From Klebsormidium nitens (taxonomy: Eukaryota > Streptophyta > Klebsormidiophyceae > Klebsormidiales > Klebsormidiaceae): a stretch of DNA of 64,000 bases. Below, piece after piece: positions 35,596 through 47,426 of the stretch. A program made the translations under genes and the position numbers. The stretch spans positions 62,001-126,000 of the forward strand of contig DF237032.1 in the NCBI GenBank assembly GCA_000708835.1. Reading direction: 5' to 3'. The notes beneath the pieces are model-generated. The model was not told the DNA's origin. It did no database searches and worked only from the letters and a program-made list of their open reading frames with translations. The first letter of the stretch is position 1; each line of letters starts with the position of its first letter.

Positions 35596-38500
35596 CTAAT
35601 AGTCCTCGTCCATGACGTGAACGTCCGGTAGGTCCCTAAAGTCCTCCTGCATTTTCACCTCCTTGGAGATTGGAACCTGCAAACGATCGGAAATGCTTTG
35701 AGCCCCTCAGTTCTTACTCGAACTGCATCGGGATGGTCAGTCCAAAAAGACTGCTTCAAACAGATTCTCGCACGAGTGCAGGCCTTTCAGAGCCACACCA
35801 CACTGAGAGAACGTTGAAGAAACAAGGAGCATCATTTTCGACAGGGCTGGTGACAAAGGGACAGGCAAATTGAACTAGGACTTGACAAACAATTGTCCGA
35901 TGAAACGGTCGAACGAAGCTGCGGATAAGAAGCACATCCGGGGATGATAAAAACGGCTGCCACCGGTTACCTGAGACACCGCAGCCCGGGGGGCACCCCC
36001 CGGGAGCTTCTGCCCACGCGAGCTGCTGTTGGCGAGTTCCCGGTGGATCTCTGGTGTGACCTGGTAATGGCTGTGCTTCTGCATCAGCCGCCTCAGCTGC
36101 TGCTTGTCGCCCTCGTCCAAGTCGTTCTTGTACCTGCGGTTTTGGAAACAGGGGTCAGAAGAGCAGATATCAATGGTCATTCAGGAATCATGCAGTATTA
36201 AGCGGAAGCCCCGCGACGATTCAAGGAAGGCCTTCCAGGAACAAAAACTCTCCGACATACCACCAGCATGCTGCGCAGTATTGAGCAGCCGAAACAAGAA
36301 ACAGTCATCATCATGGCCCTTGTTAGAGCAAACCCCCAGGAAAAGTGGTTTCCCTGGATGTCGGGCGATACCAGCACCATGAAGAAAACGAAAAGGAAAA
36401 CGAAAGCAGCAGCAATGTTGAACCTCTAAGCAGACAGAACATCTCAAGCCTCCATCAGCACATGAAATTGGCCCCCAATACGTTGTATGGCACGGGTACG
36501 GCGATTGAGGAGCCCAGCGAAATATGACAACTGTCTTATGACCGATGCCCCACGTCTGCACGAAGCAGAGCAGTTCTGGGTGCCACACAGCGGGCGGCGG
36601 CCGGTTGACCTCGAGAGGTTACAAGCACCGGTTGAGAGCAGTCCAAGACGCTTGACGCCCTCTATGAGCACGCAACTTGCTCCCATCACGACACAACCGC
36701 GGCGGCTGAGAGACCAAGCAAAACTTAACAGCTTTCAAATACCGATGCCTCACCGTTGTACGAAGCACAGCAGAGCCTGGTGCCACACGACGGGCGGCTG
36801 CCGATCGTCGGCCAGGGAGTTGACACAAGTAGCTCAGAGCATCATAGAAAATCCACACCTCTATAAGCACGACGCATACCCCCAATAAGTCAATAGAAAA
36901 ACCGCGAAACCGCGATAAATCTAATGCTTGTCAAATTACCGATGCCTCACCGTTGCACGAAGCACAGCAGAGCTTGGTGCCACACGACGGGCAGCTGCCG
37001 GTCGTCGGCCTGGAAGTTAACGAAGTGGGCCACCAGCGCGTCCAGGACCCGGTACGGGAGAGCGTACTTCTTGTCCAGCAGCAACCGCAAAAAGTAACTG
37101 CAACAGGGGCGGGAAGCAGATGTTTTCATCGGCAGTTGCTTTGCATCGGCAGAGCTTCTCGAATGCGCAACCCGATTGAGTTGAGTGAAAAAGAAAGCAC
37201 CAGGGAACAGTAAATGAGATGGGTGGGGTTACTAAGGGGGGTAGGGTGGGTGCAAGTGCGGCGAGCGTGAACCTTTGTTTCCACGGCTTGAGTTCAACTC
37301 AAAGGACTTCAATCCAACAGGCTTTTGATTCGCTGGGCGTTCGAGAACCACCGAAGGCGTGCAGAGCCTTTGCTGGCTGTTGTGTCAGGCAGGGGCTTGT
37401 GACGTCCAAACGTTTGTTCTCTCTTCGCTGAGGTTGTTACATACCGGACCGGAAAAGCCCAAGGGGGCAGCAGCTATGTCTTTGCTCGTTAGGGAGAACC
37501 ACCGCCACCACGACACGGCAAGCCCAGGGCTTAAATCCGCGCGACGAAGTTCATTTCGCAAAGAGAAGGGTTCATCATGCACAGAGTCAGCCCGCTTTGA
37601 TCCGGGTATTGCTCGAAGGAACTCAGAATGTTCGGGGAATTGATCGATCTGTTGTCACCGTTTGACGCAAGAAGAGGACGCAACGCGGCTCGCGTGTCTG
37701 CTCTGTTGCCTGGACGATGACTGGGCTTTGCTGTGCGGAGCTTCATGAGGACGGCTGAGACGACCGGCAGCGGCGCAAGCGCCACCGCCTCGCAGCCGTC
37801 CACTCAGGCTCCGGTCAAAAGAGATACTCTGCAAGTCTTTTGAACGACGCAACTTCGAAAGCAGGATCCGGAACGAAAACAAATATCTAGATGTTGCCTC
37901 TTTGGGCGAATGCTACTTTGACAGCTGGATCCGGAGCAAGCAACCTGGAAGAGGTGTTTCGAGATGATATTTCGGAGAATCTGAAAGACGTGTTTCGGAA
38001 TGATTATTTCGGAAACGGCTAGCAATGGCCGAGAGGAATGTCAATTACTGCAGCATCGCTGGCCAAACCCAAGTGAGATCCGACGTGACCACCTCAACGT
38101 CTTGTTTTACATCGGCGACATTTCAATAAAAAAGAGACCAGTCACGACCTTCTTTTCTGAGCTGGTCACTGATATGTATATCTTTAGCTCACCTGTTCGT
38201 CCCGGAGTAAGGCATCTGTGCGATCTTCAGAAGCGCCACGCTCGAGTGCAGCACGGGTATCGACACCTTTTGCAGCACGCTTCCGACGATGACCGCTTCC
38301 CGCAACGTACACGTGCCGGAAGCGCACAGCGGCAGCAGAATGCCTTTGTAGAAGGCGGCCGGCTTGTAAACAGCCTTTTTTAGCGCCTGATAAAGGGCGA
38401 AGTGCAGCTTCTTATGCTCGGCGATGTCGTCGCGCAACCGGGGGAGGAGGACGAGGGAGTAAAACCTGTGACGGGTGGCCAAGAAAGTCAGGATTTCAAC

Positions 38501-40956
38501 GATTTCGTAGGCCGTTTTGGATGATATACCCTTTGCATCGGGTTCTAGTAAACCGTAATCGTCGGCTGAAGAGCCGCTGGGCATATTCGGTGCAAATTAT
38601 TCCCGTGCAAGATCCAAGGTGTTAGACACGACAGGCATTAACTCGAAACAAGGGGAGAAGCGTGACTTGTCGTGGAGAGGACTCGTAAGCCCTCAAACAA
38701 TTCTGTCAGCAGCATCAGAAGTAAAGAAGCACGTTTCATTAAGAGTGCGATGACATTCACTCCCTTGATGATAACAACCAAAAGCAGAATTCGCAGAACG
38801 TGCGCAGCCTTTGGTGCTTACCTTTGTGCCATCTTCGCGTTCAGATTCGAGGCGAAGAGCCTGGTCGCTTGATAGACTGCGCCCGGCGACCATTTCTCGG
38901 GCTCCGTAAGGTACAGTATCTCCTCCCAATTGGCCAAGTTGGGTACGATTTTCAGCGCTTTGGGCACCTTTCCAGACCGATACCTGCAAGTAGCCACCGG
39001 GCAAATCAGCATGTGACCAACTCGCTCTCGGAATGCGCAACCTGTCCCCAACGGAAGCGCCCTGCCTCTTTGGAATTCAGGGAGATGGCAAGAGTGATGA
39101 ATAAGAAGCAAAGCATCCTGAAGTTATTTAATCAACGACCTGCCAGACGTGAAAGAAGTGCTGCCAAAAAATATCTTCCACTGGCTCAAAACCGAAGACT
39201 GCCCTCCTGTCTTTGTGCCTGGCAAATTTCAAATCCTCAACCGACCATTTTCTGTACGACAAATGCTTCGATGATGACCGTCAATCATGGAACAACCACA
39301 CTTTCTATGCAACCCCTTCTGACCATCACCCCCCATGACTGCTGAAATCTACGAACCACCCCTCACCGGCTAAGCAGTTTCCCCACTCCCGTATACACCT
39401 CGACCACCTTTGGATCCAGCCCCGGTATCCGGGGCCCTGCCTCTTCCTCCTCCGTTTGATCCACCACAAGGCCTCGCTCTTGCCCCTTCTCCTGGATCTT
39501 TTCCATGATGATGTCCGCAAGCGTGCGGTGCGGGGCTGCCCCTGCGCTCATGAATGCAGCGAGGGCGCGCTCGTCCTCGTCCGTTACTTCCTGAAACAGT
39601 ACCGACAGAGACGTTGGGGAGACATTCATGAAAGTGAAGTTGCTGTCGCCTCCTTACAACAGACAGGAACGAGCTTCAAAATAGAGCAAGGGGAGCATGA
39701 TTGGACCAGGCCTTGTGATTAGTGTAAATACAACAACGTAAATTTTAAGATCCGTAGGACAGAAGATGTGTTCTGGTACACAAAAAGGGCTACGACGATT
39801 GCTGAGCCACCATGCCCTAAAGTTCGTTCGCAGATTCTCCTTCAAAAACAAGTTGATTACCGTCAACTTTAGATAAATCAACAGCCTCTTTGCGATCAGA
39901 GCCACGCAGTGCGATATCAAGAACAGGCCCAATATGTCAAGACACAAGAGCCTGAAACGTCGAACTCACCACCGCTTCCTCGTACTGGCTTTCCGTGTCT
40001 GAGAACAAGCCCTCCCGGTGCTCGTCCTCCTCATCGGTATCGCTATCCAGCCGGCTCGTCTCTACTGCCCCAAACGCTCGTCGTGTGGCAGCTACCCCAA
40101 TCTCTTCATCACTGAAAAAAACAACCAGGAGCATGGGAAGCTTTAGCTGGAGCCATTTACAATGACACTCAATAGGCAGCCCCGCTGTTAAGCATATCAT
40201 CCACAAACATTGTGAGACTTTCAGGAAGTGCTTTCGATAGTAGTTCAATGTTTTCTGAAATGCTGATGCCTGCAGCTCTGAAACATGGGGTGATGTGCAG
40301 GAAGTCTGCAAACCCTAATGCCGCAAGAGCCCTGGCCAGGCGGCATCAGCTGACGCACCCATGCCGACGATAAATGCAAACTTCAATGGCTGAAGGACAA
40401 AAAGTAGGGCCAAGGTGCCACCACCGCTGCCACCATCATGAAACTAAAATTTTACAAAATCACAACAGTCTGCCCACATGCCCTCCACTTGGGCATTAAC
40501 TCTAAGGCTTTTTCAAGGGTGGTGTTTGACCACTCAGAACCAACAGGTAGGGCATTGCTGGCAATGATGGTAATGGTGGTATGAACACCAATGACACCCC
40601 TGACGCCCAACTGCACGTTCTCGCACACTAGGAAGACACACTCTCTTCATCAAACAACTCCATCACGGTGGTGCCAATAACAGCAACTGAAAAGCCACCT
40701 CAGAAGGAGACACGACGCACCGTTCCTGATCCATCTCCTCCTGCTGCTTGCGCGCCTCCTGCAGGATCCTCTGCGTCGTTTTCTCCTCAACAAAGTCGCC
40801 ACCCTCCTGTCGTTTCCGCATTTTGGACGGTCTCTTTGACCCCGCTCTGCTCCTCTCATCCGGGTCTAGCGTCAGCTCATCTCCGAGAGACAGCTCGTGC
40901 TTATCGGCCGCCCGGCTGGGGGCGCCCCGCTTCTTCCTGCTCAAGGCACCCTTCAT
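35596..40956 (-). CDS. BYSL: Bystin (40S ribosome assembly factor, Enp1 homologue)
   Basis: Eight exons: 40956-40721, 40111-39970, 39590-39367, 38983-38822, 38465-38193, 37097-36951, 36133-35971 and 35676-35596; 475 residues. Bystin/Enp1 binds pre-40S particles and is needed for 18S rRNA maturation. The N-terminal quarter is charged and low in complexity ([20 protein letters not shown]). The bystin domain is clear: [150 protein letters not shown]. The family's C-terminal acidic end is present (HVMDEDY). The start ATG is the first in the exon after an in-frame upstream region without homology. Divergent with SKIP. Confidence 0.93.
36541..37015 (-). repeat. Three tandem copies of a bystin exon end (one real, two in the intron)
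   Basis: The real exon end and its donor lie at 36951-37015. A copy with the same order, including an intact CG|GTGAGG donor, lies at 36755-36815, and a more decayed one at about 36541-36605. Period is about 196-200 bp. The intronic spacer between them is repeated too, with blocks resembling AGCACG...CCCCCAATA between copies. Confidence 0.8.
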
Positions 40957-41405
40957 TGCTAAAGTTGCTTTTTCAAAAACTGGTGTGGTGGTATAGCCCC
41001 GCAGCAATGATTCTGAGAAATGAAAAGGTGCCAGTGAAACTTTGTGGCAGACAAACTTTGTCAGAGGATCCAAGAGGATCCCTGCTTCTCTGTGCTCCTC
41101 TGGATTCATGCAATTCCAGCTCTTCTCTTGCATTCAAGTGGCAGAGATCCGGCCTAGAAACAACACACGCCAAGGTCTTATGGTAGACCGTTATCCGCGA
41201 CCGATCGTCGATGCCTGTATCGAACGGCCGAAATTGAGCCGAGGACACAAATTCCAAAGCAATTTGATCAAAAGTTGGTCAGGCACAAACTGTGAAGAGG
41301 ATTGTATATGATCATTTGTATCCCCTGCGAGACATTGTGAGGTCTTCAAGTTTGCGCTGAAGGAGCTCGGGCGCCTTTAATTTCAGCCGTGCGCCCCTTA
41401 GGAAG
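40957..41405. promoter_or_regulatory. Divergent promoter of bystin and SKIP
   Basis: 449 bp between the two start codons. Open frames here are short or extend from the bystin start without homology. A shared promoter for a ribosome assembly factor and a splicing/transcription cofactor is likely from position alone. No TATA box or telo-box was found in it. Confidence 0.45.
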
Positions 41406-43145
41406 ATGGCGTCGGCACGATTGCTTTCTGCACTACCTGCGCCTCGGCACCAGGACCCCTTTCTGGGCCCTACGCTTGGGGCGGGCGTGCAGAATCTGTC
41501 TCGGGCGCTGGTTGCTCCATCCAAGCATAAGGAGCCGCCTGCGTATGGCAGAAGGCAAGGATTCGTACCCCGCAAAGTAGAGGACTTTGGGGATGGGGGT
41601 GCGTTCCCTGAAATCCACGTGGCTCAGTACCCCCTGGATATGGGCAGAAAGGAACAGAGGGGGGACAGCAAAACTCTACCTCTGAACGTTGATAAGGACG
41701 GCAACATAGCTTATGATGCAATTGTGAAGCAGGGGCAGAACGCGTCCAAGGTAGTGCACACGCAGCACAGCGCTCTGGTGCCGAAGCTGCATGATGTCAG
41801 CGAGGCGGAGCTGCAGCGGCCGGATGAGGAGCAGATTGCAGAGGCGACCGAGAAGACGCGCGCAGCGCTCGAGAAGGTGGTCAACAAGAAGATATCGTCT
41901 GCATCCAATGTGCTCGGCGCTCCTAAGGCGAAGGAAGCGCCGACCTACATCAAGTACACGCCGTCTCAGCAAGGAGCGGCGTTCAATTCTGGGGCCAAGG
42001 AGCGCGTAATTCGGATGATTGAGGCGCCTGTCGATCCATTGGAGCCTCCCAAGTTCAAGCACAAGAAGGTGCCAAAAGGCCCAGGGTCTCCTCCCGTCCC
42101 CGTCATGCACTCGCCCCCAAGAGCAGTCACCGTGCGCGATCAGCAGGATTGGAAGATTCCTCCCAGCATCTCCAACTGGAAGAACCCTAAGGGGTACACG
42201 ATCCCGCTCGACAAGCGGCTGGCGGCGGACGGGCGCAGCCTGCAGGACGTGCAGATCAACGACAACTTTGCAAAGCTGGCAGAGGCTCTGTACGTCGCCG
42301 AGCAGAAGGCGCGTGAGGCGGTTGAGATGCGGTCCAAGATTCAGCGGGAGCTGATGCTGAAGGAAAAGGAGAAAAAGGAGCAGGAGTTGCGCGCGCTGGC
42401 GCAGCGGGCGCGCATGGAGCGGGCCGGAGGGGTTGCGCCGAGGGCAGAGGAAGTCGGGGTTACCGAGAGAGCGGAAGCGGTGCCAGAGGCGGGTGAAACT
42501 AGAGAGGAGAGGGAGGAGCGGATGCGGAGGGACGCAATTCGGGAGGAACGGAAGCGGGACAGGGAGCGCGACCGCCGGCTTGACGCAAAGGAGGGCCACG
42601 GCGCCAAGAAGAGCAAGCTGACGCGCGACCGCGAGCGTGACATCAGCGAGAAGGTGGCGCTCGGCCAGGCGAACGTCACGGGCGGCGGGGAGGTTATGTA
42701 CGACCAGCGGCTGTTCAACCAGGAGCAGGGCATGGAGTCCGGTTTCGCTGCTGAGGATCAGTATAATATCTATGACAAGGGGCTGTTTGCCGGCGAGCGG
42801 CCGAGCGTTAGCGGGCTGTTCCGCCCGAGCAAAAACGCAGACGATGAGCTTTACGGGGGCGAAGGCGCGCTGGACAAGCTGGCAAACACGGATAGGTTTA
42901 AGCCGGATAGAGGCTTTGCGGGGGCAACGGAGAGTGCAGGGCCGCGGGATAGGCCGGTTGAGTTTGAGGCGAACGAAGCGGAGGCTGATCCATTCGGGCT
43001 GGATCAGTTCTTGACGGAGGTGCGCAAGGGCAAGAAGCTGGACAAGGTAGGGGCCTCGGGCACGATGCGTGCATCGGGGGGCGGGGGCGGAAACTATGAT
43101 GGGGGTTCGAACCGCAGCAGAGTGGACTTTGAGCGCGGCAGATAG
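41406..43145 (+). CDS. SKIP: SKIP/SNW-domain splicing and transcription cofactor
   Basis: A single uninterrupted exon of 579 residues. SKIP (Prp45/NCoA-62) is a spliceosome component (NineTeen-complex associated) and transcription co-regulator; in plants it links splicing to clock and stress response. The protein has the usual order: N-terminal YGRRQGFVPR and FGDGGAFPEIHVAQYPLDMG; the SNW core with IPPSISNWKNPKGYTIPLDK (the SNW triplet at 256-258), RLAADGRSLQDVQINDNFAK and ALYVAEQKAREAVEMRSKIQ; a basic helical region rich in RE/RD repeats (about 320-400); ALGQANVTGGGEVMYDQRLF-like block and the NIYDKGLFAGE segment near 455. Acidic and glycine-rich C-terminus. The start is the first ATG, 449 bp from bystin. 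Absence of introns contrasts with every neighbour. Confidence 0.95.
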   Translation: MASARLLSALPAPRHQDPFLGPTLGAGVQNLSRALVAPSKHKEPPAYGRRQGFVPRKVEDFGDGGAFPEIHVAQYPLDMGRKEQRGDSKTLPLNVDKDGNIAYDAIVKQGQNASKVVHTQHSALVPKLHDVSEAELQRPDEEQIAEATEKTRAALEKVVNKKISSASNVLGAPKAKEAPTYIKYTPSQQGAAFNSGAKERVIRMIEAPVDPLEPPKFKHKKVPKGPGSPPVPVMHSPPRAVTVRDQQDWKIPPSISNWKNPKGYTIPLDKRLAADGRSLQDVQINDNFAKLAEALYVAEQKAREAVEMRSKIQRELMLKEKEKKEQELRALAQRARMERAGGVAPRAEEVGVTERAEAVPEAGETREEREERMRRDAIREERKRDRERDRRLDAKEGHGAKKSKLTRDRERDISEKVALGQANVTGGGEVMYDQRLFNQEQGMESGFAAEDQYNIYDKGLFAGERPSVSGLFRPSKNADDELYGGEGALDKLANTDRFKPDRGFAGATESAGPRDRPVEFEANEAEADPFGLDQFLTEVRKGKKLDKVGASGTMRASGGGGGNYDGGSNRSRVDFERGR

Positions 43146-44552
43146 AGCAGGGGTTTGTCAGGAAGAGGAACTTGGCAGATCAGAATAGAGAATCAATAGA
43201 GTTTTGATGCTGCACATCGGACCGGAACAATTGAGCGTTATGGTTGGCTGGGAAGCGCAATGAGCTTGAAAAACCTTACCTTTGTGCTTGCTTTTTTGGA
43301 GCAAGACTGAAGATGGTCATGTATCTGTCTTGCGTGCTTGAGACCACGCAAACGACTGAGTTGCAGTGCATGAATACTGACGGATTGGGACAACGCCCTA
43401 GCAGCAGTGCCTTGATCAAGATAAGTTGCAGGATGAACATCATTCATGTTCTTTGCAACCGGCCATTTTTGACGGTCTGCAATGCTATATGTCTTTCTGC
43501 TTGAGACGGTCTTATATGCGTCCCGCTAACTCTCATCCTTCACGTAGACGTCGGTCTTGCCTTGTTTCAACGGATTCATACCCTGATGCATGGAGGTGGC
43601 CCGTAAGCGCTGGCGGAGTTGATCAGCACAATGTGCAGTTTTAGCACCCATGCACTAACTCTACCACTGATGACATGTCCATACAAAGCTTCCCCCCAGC
43701 GGCCCTTTGGAGCCTGCTCACGTCGCATCGACAATATTCGTTTCTATTCAAACAATTTTTAGCGCGCTGTAAGATTAGTTGGTCTTTGATCTTGGGTTAC
43801 AAATGGCTCAGGCCATTGAACCTGCCCGGGACGGCCGGGTTTGAATAATTCAGTGAGGGGATTTAGCTAGTGGACACGGGTGTGGAGCAAGACGTTGTTT
43901 CAGTAATCAGCTAGTGATAGCTCCGATCTTTAGGTTAACTTGAGAAGTTCTATTACTACTCCAGAGAGATGAAGCTGTTTCTAGGTTAATTCCGTCCTGC
44001 TGTGCAGAGATACTCGATACTGTCGAGCATCAGCTGCTCGCTGAACGCACGAATGCCTGCCCGCACACACACGGAAGCTCTGCTTCGCAGCCGACCGGCT
44101 TGCATGCTTGCCTCCCACGCTTGCACCAAGCTTGAAGTTGAAATTTTTAACCTGCGGGGACCGTACACCACTTTTCGACTCTGAGCTCCCTGTAGACGCT
44201 CTTCGTGCATGGCCTCCTTCGAGAAGTCGCATGGATAAGTCATGCGGCTTCTCACGCCTTCTCCGACTTTCCATCACCTCGAACAGGTAACCAAGAAGAA
44301 AGGCAATCTCCTTGCATGCGCTCTTTCTTCAGGCTGCATGACAGCGCCCTTATCTGATTCCTCCAAGCCAGACGCCGAACTCATCATCCAGGAACACTTT
44401 CTTTCCTTGCTTCTCTCTCGACCACCGCACTTCAGAACCAGTACTTTGCGCCGCCATTCTCTCTTCCACGGTTCTCCGCCGTTTCTTTCCGCCCTCCTTT
44501 CGATCTTTATTCGTTCTGACCTTTCAAAAGCTCCTAGAAAGCTTCTTTGGCC
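43146..44552. other. Spacer between SKIP and the small unknown gene
   Basis: No gene supported. Both neighbours are on the plus strand, so this holds the SKIP 3' end and the promoter of the next gene. The last 200 bases before 44553 are rich in C and T, as in a 5' leader. An open frame at 44242-44583 has no family features. Confidence 0.5.
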
Positions 44553-45654
44553 ATGGCTCTCCGCAGCGCTGCTCAAAAGTTAGCGACTCTCTCGCGAGGC
44601 ATGCAGAGTTTGCGCAGTACTGGTAAAATGAGCATGGCGACTCAGGCCAGGGCCAGGGACGGCACAGCGGATGACGCCAGCAGGCATGCTGACGCAGCAA
44701 GGAGCGGGCCGGACCTGGGAGAGCAGAGATCACAGACCACGAGGGATGCGCCTGATGATGCCCCGGTATGCAGATGATTGAGAGTTGTTTCAAGCGTGGT
44801 TTTGTGATTCTCATGCATTTCGGCAGAATCCGAAATGATGCGAGCAATCTCGCGATCAGATGAAGCATTTGCCATTTTTGTCAGATGTGCAATATCTAAA
44901 TTTCTCTTACTTATGCATGTTTGGTGTAGAAGGGCGCCTGATTGAAACGGACCGAGATTGCTTCGCGGGTTTTTATCCCTCTGTTGTCACCACAAGCAGT
45001 AGCGCTCGCGAAAGACAAATGTGAAGGACCTGAGTGTCAATTCAGCGAGAGTAGAATCTTCTTCGAAGAGCGTAGTTTTGCATCATCAAGGCTTTGATTC
45101 TTTCTGCTACTCTTCCTGCAAGCAAATGGAGATTTTAAGCTTGATTCCGAAAGCTCGGCGACGTTCTCTTGCAACTAGTGACTTCATCTTCTGTGAACAA
45201 AAGTGATGAATGCTCTCCGTATCTTCCTGCATTTTCTAAAGCGCGGAGAATGAAGCAGGATCGTTTAAACTGTTAGTTTGATCTGTAACACGAGATTACC
45301 ATCCTGCAGGTTTCGTTCTTCGTATCAGGTTCAGGAACCTCAAACTGTTTGATTACTGCAAGAAAATTCATTTTTCTGATTGGAATGCAATTTTCAGTTG
45401 AGGTGCAACTATTAGTACAGTCGAATTTGATTTTCCAAAAACATATCTGGCAGGACGTCAGGCCCCTGGAGGATTTCCAGTTCGATGAGTTCCTCCCGCC
45501 TGAGGAGGAAGAAGCGGTCGAAAAGTTGCGGATGTGGGAGCGGCTCGGGCTGACGAAGCTGGCGCTCAGCGGTGCGGCCGCGGAGGTTGGCACGTGGACC
45601 ACTGTGACTGCGACTCTGTCCACCGCAGTCAGGGTATACTCCAAGGCCAAGTAA
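44553..45654 (+). CDS. Unknown small protein with organelle-type N-terminus
   Basis: Two exons, 44553-44765 and 45454-45654, joined at phase 0 to 137 residues; I do not recognise the family. The N-terminal 35 residues (MALRSAAQKLATLSRGMQSL and following) are rich in Ala, Ser, Arg and free of acids, as in a mitochondrial or plastid presequence. A polar, acidic middle follows (DDASRHADAARSGPDLG). The second exon has the proline/acid segment LEDFQFDEFLPPEEEEAVEK, then LRMWERLGLTKLALSGAAAE and a mildly hydrophobic end (TVTATLSTAVRVYSKAK). The donor GTATGC and the acceptor after TCTGGCAG are good. The 688-bp intron is the largest relative to its gene here. Inference: soluble or peripheral organelle protein. 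The join is by phase only. Confidence 0.55.
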
Positions 45655-47426
45655 GAAAGGCCGGCTTTCTTCCAGCTCTGGTTCTCGAGCTCACCGGTTC
45701 TCTTTTGCATCATTGTTGGCTGGTTGTCAGTTGACCGAAGCTTATCTTCAAGATGATACTGCAGGTAAAGCAGAGTCTGTTAATCGACGCACTCGTTTGC
45801 GAAATGCTAGGAGGCGGTCGAGGCCTAAAGCTCGACTGGGAAACCGGTTCTTAAGGAAACAGATTGTGTGACGTTGTATTGCACTGAATTCCAGGCCAGT
45901 CTTGTGCACTCTCTTCGCTGCTTCTTTGGCAATTGTTTCAGCCGAGCTGGATACGAAGTGACGGGTTTTGCCTGCATCTTTGGACTGAAAGTAACGCACC
46001 AGATGAAGAGTGGTGTTCCGGCCGACAAGGGTTTCATCTTGATGTTTGTCGCATCAAATGCACCTGAACTCTGTCCTCGGGCAGTCCGATGGTAAGAGCG
46101 TTTAGGCAAACTTCCTTGCTTCTGCAGGGGTGTCTTGTAATCAAGCGGGACCTCTCGATCGAGCTGAGGGCCGCCAGGCAGCATTGAGAGACTCGTAACA
46201 TAGAAAATCTCACACGAGGTGTAAGAGTAGATCAAGTCAGCTCATGAGCAACTTAATTGATTGTCGATATGCTGAGCCGCGGGCTGGCGATTGCTGTGGT
46301 TTTGAATGTTTTACTGGAAGGTATTGGAAAGGTAGCTCGCGATTGCACAGAATGGTCTAGCTGGGCTGTGAGGGGATGATTGGGACTTGTCGAAAAGAGC
46401 GCGTTCGTCATTCGATGGACTCCCGGGTAATATGCATGCAAGCTTCTTCCTCGCGAGATTGCCTTTTGCAAATGCGGATTGTGGTTGACTCATGACGCGC
46501 CAGAATCTAATAGCCTAAAAGTCATGAGTTGCAACGCATACTGCATGATCAACTGTTAAGTGATCGATACATGAAAGGTGTGTAGCTAAAGGCTGCCCTA
46601 CTGTAGCCTGTATGTACGTACGTGAGTTTCAAACTTAAATATGCGTGCCCGATAATCACGATCATGTGAACGCCCGTCAGCGCTTGGTAGGCGCACGTGG
46701 CCGTGCGCACCATGACGTACGACCAGGACCGGACACACCATTGCTAAGTTGCAAGCGATCACACACACCATTCTCACGAAAGCGCGGCTCTGGAAACAGC
46801 TTGCTCAGATACTGCGACGTCGGCAGCTGCAGCCGGGCCACGTATGGCTCAGCAAGTCGCACAGAAACTAAAAGCGGCCGGCGCCGCGCGGCCACGCCGG
46901 CGACTGATCACTCTGCCGGATCGCCACAGTACGCGTATACCTATACGTACATCTGTTCAAACCAATTTGGCATGGTTTCAAACCATATGCCATAAGCATG
47001 ATAATTGGTAAATTGATAAAGTTTAGCACGGATCACATGAGATCCGGTCAACCACATGCATCGCAATGAAAGGCGCGTACGCTCGGCATGTGCCGCGATT
47101 ATTTAGCCGTGTGACCGTCGCGCAGCTCTTAATTGGCCATCGATCATGTGGGGTTCCATACAATTAGATGTTAACGTCCTGGCCACATTGAACGCCGTGA
47201 CTCGAACAGCCGCCGGGGCAGTGACTGGGGCATGATACATTGCACAAAGCACAAACAAGCAAGGCCCCTAGCACGGGCATTTGGCCTCAATTACCGAGCA
47301 AAGCTCGGGAGTCTTCCATGGACCGCAATCGCTTTCGTCCTGTTATTGATTCGCATCCGAGCAGAACACTGCGTGGAATAAGCATACATCCCATTCAACA
47401 ACGCACTATTGTTCAACGTATCGACG
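45655..47426. other. Convergent spacer, palindrome-rich at 46600-46960
   Basis: No gene supported over 1.8 kb. Between about 46600 and 46960 the sequence is full of short palindromes and CG steps (GTACGTAC, ACGCGT, TATACCTATA-like), the same texture as at 4620-4830, 11490-11600 and 26800-26910. The rest has nothing I can name. Confidence 0.5.

Noticed and set aside
41676-42733. Long minus-strand frames opposite SKIP
   Set aside because: Arise from the GC-rich codon use of SKIP; composition Leu/Arg-rich with no domain.
43100-43120. Second GGTTCGAACC word
   Set aside because: Inside the SKIP coding sequence; no cloverleaf.
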